A DNA stretch of 64,000 nucleotides from Streptomyces sp. TG1A-60 (GCF_037201975.1 NZ_CP147520.1:5332001-5396000); one strand, 5' to 3'. Positions 34,201 through 43,873 are shown, counted from the first letter of the stretch. The notes: generated by a model not told the origin, from the sequence alone. Numbers and translations are program-made.

Positions 34201-35033
34201 CCCTGGGCCGCATCCAGGAGCTCCTGCGGGAGCCCACCTCCACGAAGTCCGCCGACGAACCCCGTCAGGTGCGGTCCCTGCGCGGCGACATCACCTTCGA
34301 GCACGTGGACTTCGCGTACGGCTCCTCCGGCGACGCCGAAGCGGCCCTGAGCGGGATCGACCTGACCATCCCGGCCGGGCAGACCGTCGCCTTCGTCGGC
34401 GAGACGGGCGCCGGCAAGTCGACCCTCGTCAAGCTCGTCGCCCGCTTCTACGATCCCACCGGCGGCCGGGTCATGGTCGACGGCGCCGACCTGCGGGACC
34501 TGGACATGACGTCGTACCGCCACCGCCTGGGCGTCGTCCCGCAGGAGGCGTACCTCTTCCAGGGCACGGTCCGCGACGCCATCGCCTACGGCCGTCCCGA
34601 GGCCACCGATGCCGAGGTGGAGGCCGCCGCCCGTGCCGTCGGCGCCCACGACATGATCGCCACCCTCGACGGCGGTTACCTCCACGAGGTCGCCGAACGC
34701 GGGCGGAACCTCTCCGCCGGCCAGCGCCAGCTGATCGCCCTGGCGCGGGCGGAGCTGGTGAACCCCGACATCCTGCTCCTCGACGAGGCGACCGCCGCCC
34801 TGGACCTGGCCACGGAGGCCCAGGTCAACCAGGCCACCGACCGCCTCGCCGGGCGCCGTACGACCCTCGTCGTCGCCCACCGCCTGACCACCGCCGCCCG
34901 CGCGGACCGCGTGGTCGTGATGGCGGACGGCCGGGTCGCGGAGGACGGCACCCACGACGAACTGCTCGCCCGGGGCGGGCGGTACGCGCGGCTGTGGCGG
35001 ACGTTCGTGGGGGAGCCGGTCCTGAGGCCGTAG
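31236..35033 (+). CDS. Multidrug-type ABC exporter, two half-transporters fused
   Basis: A 1265-residue membrane protein with the order TMD-NBD-TMD-NBD. The first half has six helices, then Walker A GSSGSGKST, signature LSGGQRQRVALARAIL and LLVLDDATSAVD (ABC exporter Walker B, about 390-520). A charged linker of about 70 residues follows, then a second TMD and NBD with GETGAGKST, LSAGQRQLIALARAEL and ILLLDEATAALD. The signature LSAGQ differs from LSGGQ, as is common in heterodimeric exporters. GTG 31236 has AGGAGG at a seven-base spacing. An alternative ATG at 31263, with its own GGAGG, would remove nine residues. It probably exports drugs or lipids. Confidence 0.93.
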   Translation: MAARQGEEAMGEPVEKPAGDKAGAGWARRLAGYARRYPRDVVLALGSSLGGMAVMALVPLITKVIIDDVIGDNTRDMAPWAAALIGAALLVYVFTYIRRYYGGRLALDVQHDLRTEMYGTITRLDGRRQDELSTGQVVGRATSDLQLIQGLLFMLPMTIGNILLFVISLGVMAWLSLPLTLVAVAVAPALWWIAQRSRTKLHPATWYAQAQAAAVAGVVDGAVSGVRVVKGFGQEEQETGKLRAVGRRLFAGRLRTIRFNSRYTPALQAVPALGQVAMLALGGWLAVRGHITLGTFVAFSTYLAQLVGPVRMLALVLTVGQQARAGTERVLELIDTEPTLADGTKTLPADAPATVEFDDVSFGYEGASGRTRPVLDGLSFEIRPGETLAVVGSSGSGKSTVSLLLPRFYDVSRGAVLIGGHDVRELTFDSLRAAIGLVPEDSFLFSDTVRDNIAYGRPDATDEQIETAARAAQAHRFIAELPEGYDTKVGEHGLTLSGGQRQRVALARAILTDPRLLVLDDATSAVDARVEHEIHEALQQVMAGRTTLLIAHRRSTLGLADRIAVLDEGRLADIGTHEELERRSALYRRLLTDPDELGGVSPGHTPPTSPAQADDTPVRDSIRDELDAEFDAERGITPHLWTGDREPRDTAFDGTPATPELLARVEALPPADDTPGIDEAHAVAPEDSYGLKRLLRGFGLPLLLSLALVAVDAGTGLLLPVLIRHGIDQGVSQAALGAVWAASLLGLLAVLAQWAAQIGEMRMTGRTGERVLYSLRLKIFAQLQRLGLDYYERELTGRIMTRMTTDVDALSTFLQTGLVTAFVSVVTFFGIMVALLVIDVQLALVVFATLPPLIVGTVFFRRASVKAYELARERVSVVNADLQESVAGLRIVQAFRRERDGVARFTAGSDSYRQARVRGQWLISVYFPFVQFLSSAAAAAVLIVGARRIDAGTLTTGVLVAYLLYIDLFFAPVQQLSQVFDGYQQATVSLGRIQELLREPTSTKSADEPRQVRSLRGDITFEHVDFAYGSSGDAEAALSGIDLTIPAGQTVAFVGETGAGKSTLVKLVARFYDPTGGRVMVDGADLRDLDMTSYRHRLGVVPQEAYLFQGTVRDAIAYGRPEATDAEVEAAARAVGAHDMIATLDGGYLHEVAERGRNLSAGQRQLIALARAELVNPDILLLDEATAALDLATEAQVNQATDRLAGRRTTLVVAHRLTTAARADRVVVMADGRVAEDGTHDELLARGGRYARLWRTFVGEPVLRP

Positions 35034-35247
35034 GTCTGGGATCCGTGACTTCGCCAGCGATGAAGGCGGCCGGGCAGCGGTGGATCGGCGAAGCCGCGAT
35101 CGCCTGGACAGCGACCACGTACCGTCGCGATCTCCGTCGGGCCTCTTCCGGTTTTCGGAGTCGGCGAGGAACGCGAGCTCTCTGACGGGCCTTCGCCTCG
35201 GATCGGTCGGCTGGACAGGGCGTGTCGGGGTTGGGTTCCCGGCCGGC

Positions 35248-36177
<930 letters not shown>

Positions 36178-36191
36178 GCCGTGGAGCTCCG

Positions 36192-36941
36192 TCATACGCA
36201 TGCGTCGAGAAGCATCCACGCGGCCACGGTCAGCAGTACGGCGGCGAAGACGCGTTGGAGGAGCGGTCCGGAGACCTTTGCGGCCAGGCGCTTGCCGTCC
36301 CAGGCACCGAGGACCGCCGCGCCGGTGAATGGTCCGATGAGTGCCCAGTCCAGGCCGGCCGCGCCGCCGGAGCGGGTCATCAGGGACGCGAGCGAGTTGG
36401 CGGTGATGACCAGCAGGCTGGTACCTGTCGCGGCCTGCATCTCGAAGGCCAGGACGGTGACCAGGGCCGGGACGGCGAGGAATCCTCCGCCGACGCCGAG
36501 CAGCCCGGTCAAGGCCCCCAGCCCCGCGCCGATACCGGCGGCCTTCACCGGCCGCACCCGTTGTCCGGTGGTGGTCGACGGTGGGGTGGGGCGGAGCATT
36601 CTCGCGGCGGCGAGGGCGGCTATGACGGCGAACGCGGCGGTCAGGACGGGCTGCGGCAGTCGGGTGGCGGCGGCTCCGGCCAGGGCTGCGGGGATGAGGC
36701 CGGCGGCGGCGAACGCGGTGCCGGCTTTCCAGCGGACGTGTCCGGCGCGGGCGTGGGCGTAGAGGGCTGTGGCGGAGGTGGCGGTGACGATGATGAGGCC
36801 GGCTGTGGTGGCCGCGGCCGGGGAGAAGCCGAGCAGGTAGATCAGGGCGGGGACGGCCAGGACGCTGCCGCCTCCGCCCAGTGCGCCGAGCGCGAGCCCG
36901 ACCACGGCCCCGGCTGTCAGGGCCAGGATCAGAGCACTCAC
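36192..36941 (-). CDS. Sulfite exporter TauE/SafE family protein
   Basis: A 249-residue membrane protein with about eight helices of the TauE/SafE family, which exports sulfite or organosulfonates. The duplicated family motif appears twice: ALGGGGSVLAVPALIYLLGF near the N-terminus and GLLGVGGGFLAVPALVTVLA in the second half. GTG 36941 overlaps the stop of the rhodanese gene (GTGA), giving translational coupling. In the persulfide cluster it probably removes sulfite made by the CstB-like persulfide dioxygenase. Confidence 0.9.
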   Translation of the reverse strand: MSALILALTAGAVVGLALGALGGGGSVLAVPALIYLLGFSPAAATTAGLIIVTATSATALYAHARAGHVRWKAGTAFAAAGLIPAALAGAAATRLPQPVLTAAFAVIAALAAARMLRPTPPSTTTGQRVRPVKAAGIGAGLGALTGLLGVGGGFLAVPALVTVLAFEMQAATGTSLLVITANSLASLMTRSGGAAGLDWALIGPFTGAAVLGAWDGKRLAAKVSGPLLQRVFAAVLLTVAAWMLLDACV

Positions 36942-37297
36942 GCTATCGAGCCGCCCTTGCCGCGCTCGTCGACGACCGGCAGGCCCTCCTTCGCCCAGGC
37001 GGTCATGCCGCCCTCGACGTCTTTCGCGTCGATGCCGCGTTCGGCGAGGAGCTGTGCGGCCTGCTGAGAGCGGTGCCCGGAGCGGCAGATCGCCACCACC
37101 GGTTTCCCGGCCGCCTCGGGCGGCAGAGCAGCGCCTTTGAGCAGGTGTGAGAGCGGCAGGTGCAGTGCGGTGGGTGCGTGTCCGGCCCTCCACTCGGGGT
37201 CTTCGCGTACGTCCAGCAGGGCGGTCTGCCCGTCGCTTGCGCGCTCGTGGGCCTGACCGGGGCTCAGGCGGGTCCGGTTGCGTCGGAAGAGGGACAC
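36938..37297 (-). CDS. Single-domain rhodanese
   Basis: A 119-residue cytoplasmic rhodanese: TALLDVREDPEWRAGHAPTA, then active-site loop VAICRSGHRSQQAA with the catalytic Cys, and DVEGGMTAWAKEGLPV. I chose GTG 37297 (VSLFRRNRTRLSPG) because an upstream TTG start would overlap the CstB-like gene by 11 bases and add a poor N-terminus. It likely accepts sulfane sulfur from low-molecular-weight persulfides. Its stop overlaps the TauE start, so the two are coupled, and it follows the CstB-like gene closely in one transcript. Confidence 0.87.
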   Translation of the reverse strand: MSLFRRNRTRLSPGQAHERASDGQTALLDVREDPEWRAGHAPTALHLPLSHLLKGAALPPEAAGKPVVAICRSGHRSQQAAQLLAERGIDAKDVEGGMTAWAKEGLPVVDERGKGGSIA

Positions 37298-37325
37298 CGG
37301 TGTCTCTTTCTGCACGGGGACACGA

Positions 37326-38687
37326 TCAGCGGACAAGGGTGAGGCCGGCGCTGTGAGCGGCGTCGAAGCCGTCGTCGACGGCGACGACGTCCCGCCCGGC
37401 CGCGCTCAGGAGGGAGGCGGCGATAGCGGCGCGCATCCCGCCGGCGCAGTGGACCCATACCGTCCCCGCCGGGACTTCTCCGGCACGCTCGTGCACCTCG
37501 TGGACGGGGATGTGCACCGAACCTTCGATGTGGCCCCGGGCGCGCTCGGAGGCGCGGCGCACGTCGAGCACCACCATCTCTCCACCAGCGTCCCGGGCCT
37601 TCTTCAGAGCGTCGAAGTCCGCGCGGGGGAAGGAGCGCATGCTGCCGCCCTCGCTCAACCACGCGGCGGGATCGCCGGTGGCGGCGGCAGCGGGCCTGTC
37701 GATGCCGACCCGCACCAGCTCCCGCTGCGCGTGGGCCAGTTGTCGCGGGCTGTCGGCGAGCAGGGTGAGGGGCTTGCCCCAGGGAATCAGCCACGCCAGG
37801 TAGGTGGCGAGTTTCCCCTCTGCCTCGAAGTTGAACGTGCCCGCGACGTGCCCTTGGGAGAACGCGGTACGGCTGCGCAGATCCACCACCCACTCACCGG
37901 CCGCCAGCCGCTCGGCGATCTCCCGCCCGCAGACCGTCTTCGGCGGGGTCAGGTCGACCGCTGCGGGGCCGGCGGCATTGAGCGGGCCCATGTGCGCGTA
38001 ATAGGCGGGCACGTCATCGAGTCCGGCGAGCATTCCGGCGATGAAGGCGTCGACGTCCTTCGTCAGCGCGTCGTTGGTCTTGCGCTCCTGGCCGATGGTG
38101 CTGGCATCGCCCTCGGACCGGGAGGACGAGCAGAAGCTGCCGAAACCGTGAGTGGGCAGCACCCGCACCGCATCGTCCAGCTCGGACGCCAGGCGGTGGG
38201 CGGAGGCGTGCTGGGCACGGGCCAGCTGCTCGGTCAGTCGCGGCTCGACCAGGTCCGGGCGCCCCACGCCGCCGATCAGCAGCGACCCGCCGGTGAACGC
38301 CGCCACCTCCCGACCGCTCTCCGCCAGGACATAGGAGGTGTGGTGGGGCGTGTGGCCGGGGGTGGCCAGCGCACGCAGCGTCAGCCCGGGCTCCACCGTG
38401 ACGCTGTCGCCGTCGGCGACCGGGACACGGTCGAAGCAGACCCGCGCCGCGGCCGGCACCAGGTACCGGGCCCCGGTCAGCCTCGCCAGCTCCAGGCCGC
38501 CGCTGACGTAGTCGTTGTGCACATGTGTCTCGGCCACGTACGCGATCCGCACACCGCGCCCGGCCGCTGCCGCGACCACCCGCTCCACATCGCGGGGAGG
38601 GTCGATCACGACGGCCGCCTCCCGGCCTCCCGCCAGGTAGCTGCGGTTGCCCAGGCCCTCGGTCTCCAGCACGTCCACGAAGAACAC
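37326..38687 (-). CDS. cstB: CstB-like persulfide dioxygenase-rhodanese fusion
   Basis: A 453-residue three-domain protein. The N-terminal metallo-beta-lactamase fold (THVHNDYVSGGLELARLTG, TPGHTPHHTSYVL, LPTHGFGSFC) is that of persulfide dioxygenases. It is followed by a rhodanese domain whose active loop reads LLADSPRQLAH, without Cys, and a second rhodanese with the intact loop VHCAGGMRAAIA. This MBL, pseudo-rhodanese, rhodanese order and length match CstB, which converts persulfides to sulfite/thiosulfate with a non-heme iron. GTG 38687 follows AAGGAG. Two CstR-type operators lie within 75 bases upstream. Confidence 0.9.
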   Translation of the reverse strand: MFFVDVLETEGLGNRSYLAGGREAAVVIDPPRDVERVVAAAAGRGVRIAYVAETHVHNDYVSGGLELARLTGARYLVPAAARVCFDRVPVADGDSVTVEPGLTLRALATPGHTPHHTSYVLAESGREVAAFTGGSLLIGGVGRPDLVEPRLTEQLARAQHASAHRLASELDDAVRVLPTHGFGSFCSSSRSEGDASTIGQERKTNDALTKDVDAFIAGMLAGLDDVPAYYAHMGPLNAAGPAAVDLTPPKTVCGREIAERLAAGEWVVDLRSRTAFSQGHVAGTFNFEAEGKLATYLAWLIPWGKPLTLLADSPRQLAHAQRELVRVGIDRPAAAATGDPAAWLSEGGSMRSFPRADFDALKKARDAGGEMVVLDVRRASERARGHIEGSVHIPVHEVHERAGEVPAGTVWVHCAGGMRAAIAASLLSAAGRDVVAVDDGFDAAHSAGLTLVR

Positions 38688-38712
38688 AGACGGACTCCTT
38701 CCCTAAACAATT

Positions 38713-38761
38713 TACCCGGGGGGTATTCTGGTTCCACCGTAGCAGATACCCCCTAGGGTAT
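38713..38761. promoter_or_regulatory. Two CstR-type operators before the cstB-like operon
   Basis: TACCCGGGGGGTA (38713-38725) and ATACCCCCTAGGGTAT (38746-38761) share the TACCC...GGGTA symmetry of the perfect site at 35866. They lie in the promoter region of the leftward cstB-like operon (start 38687). Confidence 0.75.
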
Positions 38762-38960
38762 TTTTGCGGGCGTGAGGGCCTCCCGGCACCGTGACCGCTC
38801 ATCCCGCCAGGCCTCTGACGTTTCCGTGGGGGCCAATGCGCACGAAATCGCGGAACTGCGATAAGGGGGGTCTCTTCGGGTTGCCGCCCCGGGGCGCGCA
38901 ACCGTTCGGCGGGGTTGTGCGTCCGTACACCAGTACGCATGTGGGGCGAGAGGGGCAACA

Positions 38961-39359
38961 GTGAGCGGGCGTGGAGCGCGCCGGCCGATGGCGCTCGGCC
39001 TGGTCGTGCTGACGGCGGCCGGGCTGCTGACGCTGGCCGGGCCGGCGGGGAGCGCGGAGGCCGCCGCCTCTTCGTGTGCCGGGCGCAAGGTGCGGACCCT
39101 GGCCTTCACCGGTGGGGCCGTGCACGTCCACCGGAGCGGGCGCCGGGTCTGCGCCGTGACCGTGCGGGGCAAGGGGGGCAAGAAGGGCCGCACATGGATG
39201 ATGGTCAGCCTGCGGGCCCGCGGCGGCGCGGCGGTGCGGCACCAGGGGTCGGCCCGGCGGCAGACCCTCCCCGTGACGGTGCACGCCGGCCGCCGGCCCG
39301 TGCTGATCAAGGCGGCGATCGGCTCGATGCACTACACGTCGAGGTGGATCCGCGTCTGA
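38961..39359 (+). CDS. Small secreted protein of unknown function
   Basis: A 132-residue exported protein that I do not recognise. GTG 38961 follows GAGAGGGG and gives the signal sequence MSGRGARRPMALGLVVLTAA with cleavage near SAEAA. The mature part is about 95 residues, very basic, with two Cys (CAGRK and VCAVTV) and a beta-rich pattern (VRTLAFTGGAVHVHRSGRRV, TWMMVSLRARGGAAVRHQ) ending TSRWIRV. The Cys pair may form a disulfide. It lies alone between the persulfide cluster and a peptidase gene. Confidence 0.8.
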   Translation: MSGRGARRPMALGLVVLTAAGLLTLAGPAGSAEAAASSCAGRKVRTLAFTGGAVHVHRSGRRVCAVTVRGKGGKKGRTWMMVSLRARGGAAVRHQGSARRQTLPVTVHAGRRPVLIKAAIGSMHYTSRWIRV

Positions 39360-39507
39360 GCGCCGGTCCCGGTGCCCGCCGCACAGGGTTTTCCCTATCT
39401 CCGTCATCTCCGCCCGGAAGCAGTCCAGTTGGCCCCTTTCCTCCCTGGTGCCCCGGCGATCACTCCGATAGCTTCCGGCGCACAGCCGCTGCATAGGGGA
39501 GAGACGC

Positions 39508-40938
39508 ATGCGCAAAGCACTCAGATGGGTGCTGTCGCTCGTGGTGCTCATAGGCACGTTGAGCACGGCGGGGGCGGCCACCGCCGCGGAGCCGGACACC
39601 GCTGACATCAAGGACCGACTGCTCGCGATACCGGGTGTGAGCCTGACCGAGGAGAAGCTTTACCCGGGGTACCGCTTCTTCGTCCTCGACTTCACCCAGC
39701 CGGTGGACCACCGGAACCCGGCCAAGGGCACGTTCCAGCAGCGGGTCACCGTGCTGCACAAGGACACCAGCCGCCCGACCGTCTTCTACACCGGCGGCTA
39801 CCACGTCTCCACGAACCCCGGCCGCCGCGAGCCCACGCAGATCGTGGACGGCAACCAGGTGTCGATGGAGTACCGCTACTTCACCCCCTCCCGTCCCGCC
39901 CCGGCCGACTGGTCCAAGCTGGACATCTGGCAGGCGGCCAGTGACCAGCACCGCATCTTCAGGGCGCTGAAGAAGATCTACGGCAAGAAGTGGATCTCGA
40001 CCGGCGGGTCGAAGGGCGGCATGACCGCCACCTACTACGAGCGCTTCTACCCCAAGGACATGGACGGCGTCGTCGCCTACGTCGCCCCGAACGACGTGGT
40101 GAACAGGGAGGACTCGGCGTACGACCGGTTCTTCGCGACGGTCGGCACCAAGGAGTGCCGCGACCGGCTGAACGCCGTGCAGCGCGAGGCGCTGGTGCGC
40201 CGTGAGTCGCTGGAGAAGAGGTACGCGGGGGTCGCCGCCGCCGAGGGCTTCACCTTCGACACGATCGGCAGCCTCGACAAGGCGTACGAGGCCACCGTGC
40301 TCGACTACGTGTGGGGCTTCTGGCAGTACAGCCGGCTCGCCGACTGCGACAGCGACGTCATCCCGAAGGACGCCCGGAACGCCACGGACGACGAGATCTG
40401 GACGTCCGTCGACACGATCTCCGGCTTCTCCTTCTACGCCGACCAGGGCCTGGAGCCGTACACGCCGTACTTCTACCAGGCCGGTACGCAACTGGGCGCG
40501 CCCACGATCCGGTTCCCGCACATCGAGAGGAAGTACATCCGCTACGGCTACCAGCCGCCCCGGAACTTCGTCCCGCGCGACATCGGCATGAGGTTCCAGC
40601 CGCACGCGATGCGGGACGTCGACACCTGGGTCCGCGCCAACGCCAAGCAGATGCTCTTCGTGTACGGCGAGAACGACCCGTGGGGCGCCGAACCCTTCCG
40701 CCTGGGCAAGAAGGCCCGCGACTCGTACGTCTTCACCGCCCCCGGCGCCAACCACGGTGCCAATGTCGCCGGCCTCGTCGAGTCGCAGAAGGACCTGGCC
40801 ACGGCCCGGATCCTCAAGTGGGCGGGCGTCGCCCCGGCCACCGTCCAGGAGGACCCCGGCAAGGCGAAGCCGCTGGCGAAGTTCGACTCCAAGCTCGACC
40901 GGCGTGACATCGAGCGGGAGATGACGCTCAGGCCGTAA
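39508..40938 (+). CDS. Secreted tripeptidyl aminopeptidase, peptidase family S37
   Basis: A 476-residue exported serine peptidase of family S37. The signal sequence (MRKALRWVLSLVVLIGTLST) ends near ATAAEP. The alpha/beta-hydrolase nucleophile elbow is WISTGGSKGGMTATY with the catalytic Ser in GSKGG. Asp (in ENDPWG) and His (in PGANHGANV) complete the triad. S37 members from Streptomyces release tripeptides or prolyl peptides outside the cell during mycelial protein turnover. It stands alone and ends in a very strong hairpin terminator. Confidence 0.92.
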   Translation: MRKALRWVLSLVVLIGTLSTAGAATAAEPDTADIKDRLLAIPGVSLTEEKLYPGYRFFVLDFTQPVDHRNPAKGTFQQRVTVLHKDTSRPTVFYTGGYHVSTNPGRREPTQIVDGNQVSMEYRYFTPSRPAPADWSKLDIWQAASDQHRIFRALKKIYGKKWISTGGSKGGMTATYYERFYPKDMDGVVAYVAPNDVVNREDSAYDRFFATVGTKECRDRLNAVQREALVRRESLEKRYAGVAAAEGFTFDTIGSLDKAYEATVLDYVWGFWQYSRLADCDSDVIPKDARNATDDEIWTSVDTISGFSFYADQGLEPYTPYFYQAGTQLGAPTIRFPHIERKYIRYGYQPPRNFVPRDIGMRFQPHAMRDVDTWVRANAKQMLFVYGENDPWGAEPFRLGKKARDSYVFTAPGANHGANVAGLVESQKDLATARILKWAGVAPATVQEDPGKAKPLAKFDSKLDRRDIEREMTLRP

Positions 40939-40961
40939 CGCGTCCGAGCCGTAGGCGAGTC

Positions 40962-40997
40962 GAGCCCGGGTGCCGCCGTCCGGCGGCACCCGGGCTC
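40962..40997. terminator. Strong bidirectional terminator
   Basis: Perfect 16-base arms GAGCCCGGGTGCCGCC (40962-40977) and GGCGGCACCCGGGCTC (40982-40997) with a four-base loop, midway between the converging peptidase and lipoprotein genes. Confidence 0.9.
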
Positions 40998-41013
40998 AGA
41001 CGCTCCGGGACCC

Positions 41014-41667
41014 TCACACCGGCACGGCGCATCCCACCGGGCGGCCCCCGCCCAACTGCACATACAGGTCCGTGGCGGCCGGGCACCGCGCCTTCGTGTC
41101 GACGGCCGCCGTCACCTCGTACTCCGGGTCGTGCCTGCCTTCGCCGTCGCAGGCGGTCTCGCGGACCTCGCCCCGCCCGGCACCGTAGAGGCAGTCGCCG
41201 ACGATGGTGCGGGGGCCGCCTCCGCCGCCGGGGTCGCCCGGGTGCGGCGGCTGGAGCTTGCGCATGCAGGCGTAGCCCTGGGGCGCCGAGCCGTCGCCGC
41301 CCTCGTCCGCGCCGGAGGAGGGCCGGGGCTCGCTGATGTGGAGGACGAAGTCGGTGGTCGGCGGGCACAGCGGCCCCAGAGCCACCCGGCCCCCGTGCCG
41401 CGCCACGACCCGGGCGGCGGCGCGCTCACTTGCGCAGGGCACCTCGGTGAAACTGGTCGTCCCGAACGAGCTGCACTCGTCGACCCCGAGGAACGCCGTC
41501 CCGTACCCGGACGGCCGCGTCGGCGCGGTCGCGGACGTCCGCTCGCCGGGATCCCCACCCACCCCGCCCGACCAGGCCTGACACCCTGAGAGCGCGGTTG
41601 CGGCCAGCGCGACGGCAGCCGCGAGCACCCCCGTACGCCCCCTGCCGACGCGCCGCACTCCTCGCAT
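41014..41667 (-). CDS. Putative lipoprotein of unknown function
   Basis: A 217-residue protein with a lipoprotein signal: MRGVRRVGRGRTGVLAAAVA followed by lipobox ALSGC. The ATG at 41667 is chosen because GGGGG sits at a good distance; a GTG 18 bases earlier is possible. The rest is Cys-rich (about nine further Cys, in pairs such as DECSSFG, EVPCASE, GPLCPPT, YACMRK, GDCLYG, ETACDG, ARCPAA, GCAVPV), implying several disulfides and two similar halves. I do not recognise the family. It is probably anchored on the outer face of the membrane. Confidence 0.82.
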   Translation of the reverse strand: MRGVRRVGRGRTGVLAAAVALAATALSGCQAWSGGVGGDPGERTSATAPTRPSGYGTAFLGVDECSSFGTTSFTEVPCASERAAARVVARHGGRVALGPLCPPTTDFVLHISEPRPSSGADEGGDGSAPQGYACMRKLQPPHPGDPGGGGGPRTIVGDCLYGAGRGEVRETACDGEGRHDPEYEVTAAVDTKARCPAATDLYVQLGGGRPVGCAVPV

Positions 41668-41848
41668 GGCATACCCCCGATGCACCCCGCCCAGCGTGGC
41701 CCGGTGGCGGGGGCCACGCCAGGCGTACCGTGTGCTTTGCGCCCGTTGGGGGTGGTGCGTGAGGTGGGGGGCGTAGCCGCCGTACGTCAGGCCCCGTACG
41801 CCGGGCGCGGGGTGCCGGACGTCGGTGCGTCCGGATGTTCCCGTGTCC

Positions 41849-41908
41849 GTCCGTCAGTACGCCAACGCTCGCGTCAGTACGTCGACCCGTCCGTCAGTAC
41901 CTCAACCC
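41849..41908. repeat. Three tandem 20-base repeats at the end of the GH3 gene
   Basis: CGTCAGTAC recurs at 41852-41860, 41872-41880 and 41892-41900, a period of exactly 20 bases, with partly conserved flanks (CGTC before, ACC after). The third copy covers the stop codon of the GH3 gene. Confidence 0.7.
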
Positions 41909-43687
41909 GTGCCCGACCGGGTACAGCACCCGCGCCGGGTCGTCGGCCCGTTGCACCGGCACCGGCAGTTTCCCGCGGGGTGCCACCCGTCCGGCCAGCA
42001 CCCGCGCCGCCGCCCGCACCTCGACGTCGGTCCACGAGTACGACGCCAAACAGCCCTTGACCTCCGGCAGTTGAGCCACGTCGTACGGGTTGCGGACCGC
42101 GACCGCCACCACCGGGACCCCGGTGGAGAGGAGTCGGGCGACAAGGGTTCTCTGCGTACTGGCCGCCGTCACGTTGTACGTCGCCACGACCACCGCGTCC
42201 TGGCCGCGCGCCGCCGCCACGGCCTGGTCGATGACGGCCGGCGTGGGGGCCGTACCGGTCGACAGGCGGGCCGTGGTGAAGCCGAGGGAGGTGAGTTCGG
42301 CCGCGAGGACGGCCGTCGGCGGTCCCGTGGTGCCCGACGGGGACGCCGGATCGGCGCCGACCACCAGCACGTTCCGGTGCGTACCACGGGACAGCGGCAG
42401 CAGCGGCCCCTCGTTGACCAGCAGGGTCGTGGTCCGCTCGGCGATTCGGTCGGCGGCGTCGCGATGGCGCCGGACCCCCACCACCCGGTCGACGCCCGCG
42501 TCACTGACGTACGGGTGCTCGAACAGCCCGAGCTTCGCCTTGAGCCGCAGGATCCGCAGGACCGACTCGTCGAGCCGGGCCTCGGTCAGCTCACCGGCGC
42601 GGACGGCGTCCAGGACGGCGTGCCACGCCACGTCGATCGACGGCGGGTTGAGGAGCTGGTCGACGCCCGCCTTCAGCGCCAGTACCGGCACCTGCTCGTC
42701 GCCGTACTTCTCCCGCACGCCCCGCATGGCGAGCGAGTCGGTGACGACGACCCCGTCGTAGCCCATTTCCTCGCGCAGCATGCCGGTGAGGATCGGGCGG
42801 GAGAGGGTGGCCGGGTCGCCGGAGGGGTCCAGGGCGGGGACCATGATGTGCGCGGTCATGATCGAGTCGATCCCGGCGTGGATCGCGGCCCGGAACGGCG
42901 GCGCGTCGAGGGCCGTCCACTGCTCCCGGGTGTGGTCGATGACCGGGAAGCCGTGGTGACTGTCGACGGCCGTGTCCCCGTGCCCCGGGAAGTGCTTGGC
43001 GGTCGCCGCCACCCCGGCCCCCTGATAGCCCTTCACCTGCGCGGCGACCAGCCCCGCGACCGCCTTCGGGTCGGCGCCGAAGGACCGTACGCCGATGACC
43101 GGGTTGGCCGGGTCGACGTTCACGTCGGCGACCGGCGCGTAGTCCTGCCGGATGCCGATCGCCCGCAGTTCGGCGCCGCCGATGCGGCCGGCCTCGCGGG
43201 CGTCGGCGCGTGAGGCGCCCGCGCCGAGGGCCATCGCGCCCGGCAGCAGTGTCGCGGGCTCGCCGACCCGGGCCACGATCCCGTGCTCCTGGTCGGTGGA
43301 GACCAGGACGGGCAGTCCGCGCGGGAGACCGAGGGAGGCGCGCTGGATCCCGTTCGACAGACCGGCGATCTGGTGCGGGTCCCGGGTGTTGTGCGCCCAC
43401 GAGAAGTAGATGATCCCGCCGACCCGGTACTTCGCCAGCAGCTCGGCGGCCGTCCGGACGCCGAGCTCCTGGAGGTTGGCATCGATGTCGGCCTGGTCGG
43501 GTGCGGTCGCCGAGTGTCCGTAGACCCGCATCACGAAGAGCTGGCCGACCTTCTCTTCGAGCGTCATACGGGAGAGGAGCGCCCGGAGTCTCTCGTCGTC
43601 GGGGTCGCCGGCCCGTGCGTCGGTGCCGAGGGCGAGGGTCGCGGTGACGCCTGCTGCGGCGGCGAGAACGGTACGTCGGGAAGGCAC
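41894..43687 (-). CDS. Glycoside hydrolase family 3, beta-N-acetylhexosaminidase (NagZ-type), Tat-exported
   Basis: A 597-residue glycosidase. GTG 43687 follows AAGGAG and gives VPSRRTVLAAAAGVTATLAL, a twin-arginine signal (SRRTVL). The GH3 core shows MTLEEKVGQLFVMRVYGHS, RVGGIIYFSWAHNT, the NagZ-type signature KHFPGHGDTAVDSHHGFPVI, and the nucleophile region VVVTDSLAMRGV (catalytic Asp). A C-terminal alpha/beta sandwich follows. It probably removes terminal N-acetylglucosamine from cell-wall or chitin fragments outside the cell. It is monocistronic; its 3' end carries the 20-base tandem repeats. Confidence 0.92.
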   Translation of the reverse strand: MPSRRTVLAAAAGVTATLALGTDARAGDPDDERLRALLSRMTLEEKVGQLFVMRVYGHSATAPDQADIDANLQELGVRTAAELLAKYRVGGIIYFSWAHNTRDPHQIAGLSNGIQRASLGLPRGLPVLVSTDQEHGIVARVGEPATLLPGAMALGAGASRADAREAGRIGGAELRAIGIRQDYAPVADVNVDPANPVIGVRSFGADPKAVAGLVAAQVKGYQGAGVAATAKHFPGHGDTAVDSHHGFPVIDHTREQWTALDAPPFRAAIHAGIDSIMTAHIMVPALDPSGDPATLSRPILTGMLREEMGYDGVVVTDSLAMRGVREKYGDEQVPVLALKAGVDQLLNPPSIDVAWHAVLDAVRAGELTEARLDESVLRILRLKAKLGLFEHPYVSDAGVDRVVGVRRHRDAADRIAERTTTLLVNEGPLLPLSRGTHRNVLVVGADPASPSGTTGPPTAVLAAELTSLGFTTARLSTGTAPTPAVIDQAVAAARGQDAVVVATYNVTAASTQRTLVARLLSTGVPVVAVAVRNPYDVAQLPEVKGCLASYSWTDVEVRAAARVLAGRVAPRGKLPVPVQRADDPARVLYPVGHGLRY

Positions 43688-43834
43688 GTGCGCTCCTTGT
43701 GGGGGGGATCCGCTGAAGGAAACTTCCGAGGCGTCACGAAGCGTCCGGGGAAGTTTTCTTCCGGTCAGGGGAGTGCACAGTAACGCCGGGGCACAGGGAA
43801 ACGGCACCCGGCCCACCGGGTCGGCCCTGAGGGG

Positions 43835-43873
43835 CCGTCACCGGCGCTGTCGGAGGGGGCGCGCCGGTGACGG
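43835..43873. terminator. Hairpin, probable terminator
   Basis: Perfect 13-base arms with a 13-base loop in the gap between the GH3 gene (start 43687) and the MHYT gene (end 44278). It would end leftward transcripts coming from 44-45 kb. Confidence 0.6.

Noticed and set aside
41849..41908. Possible CRISPR array
   Set aside because: Only three 9-base units at a 20-base period with no spacers and no cas genes.
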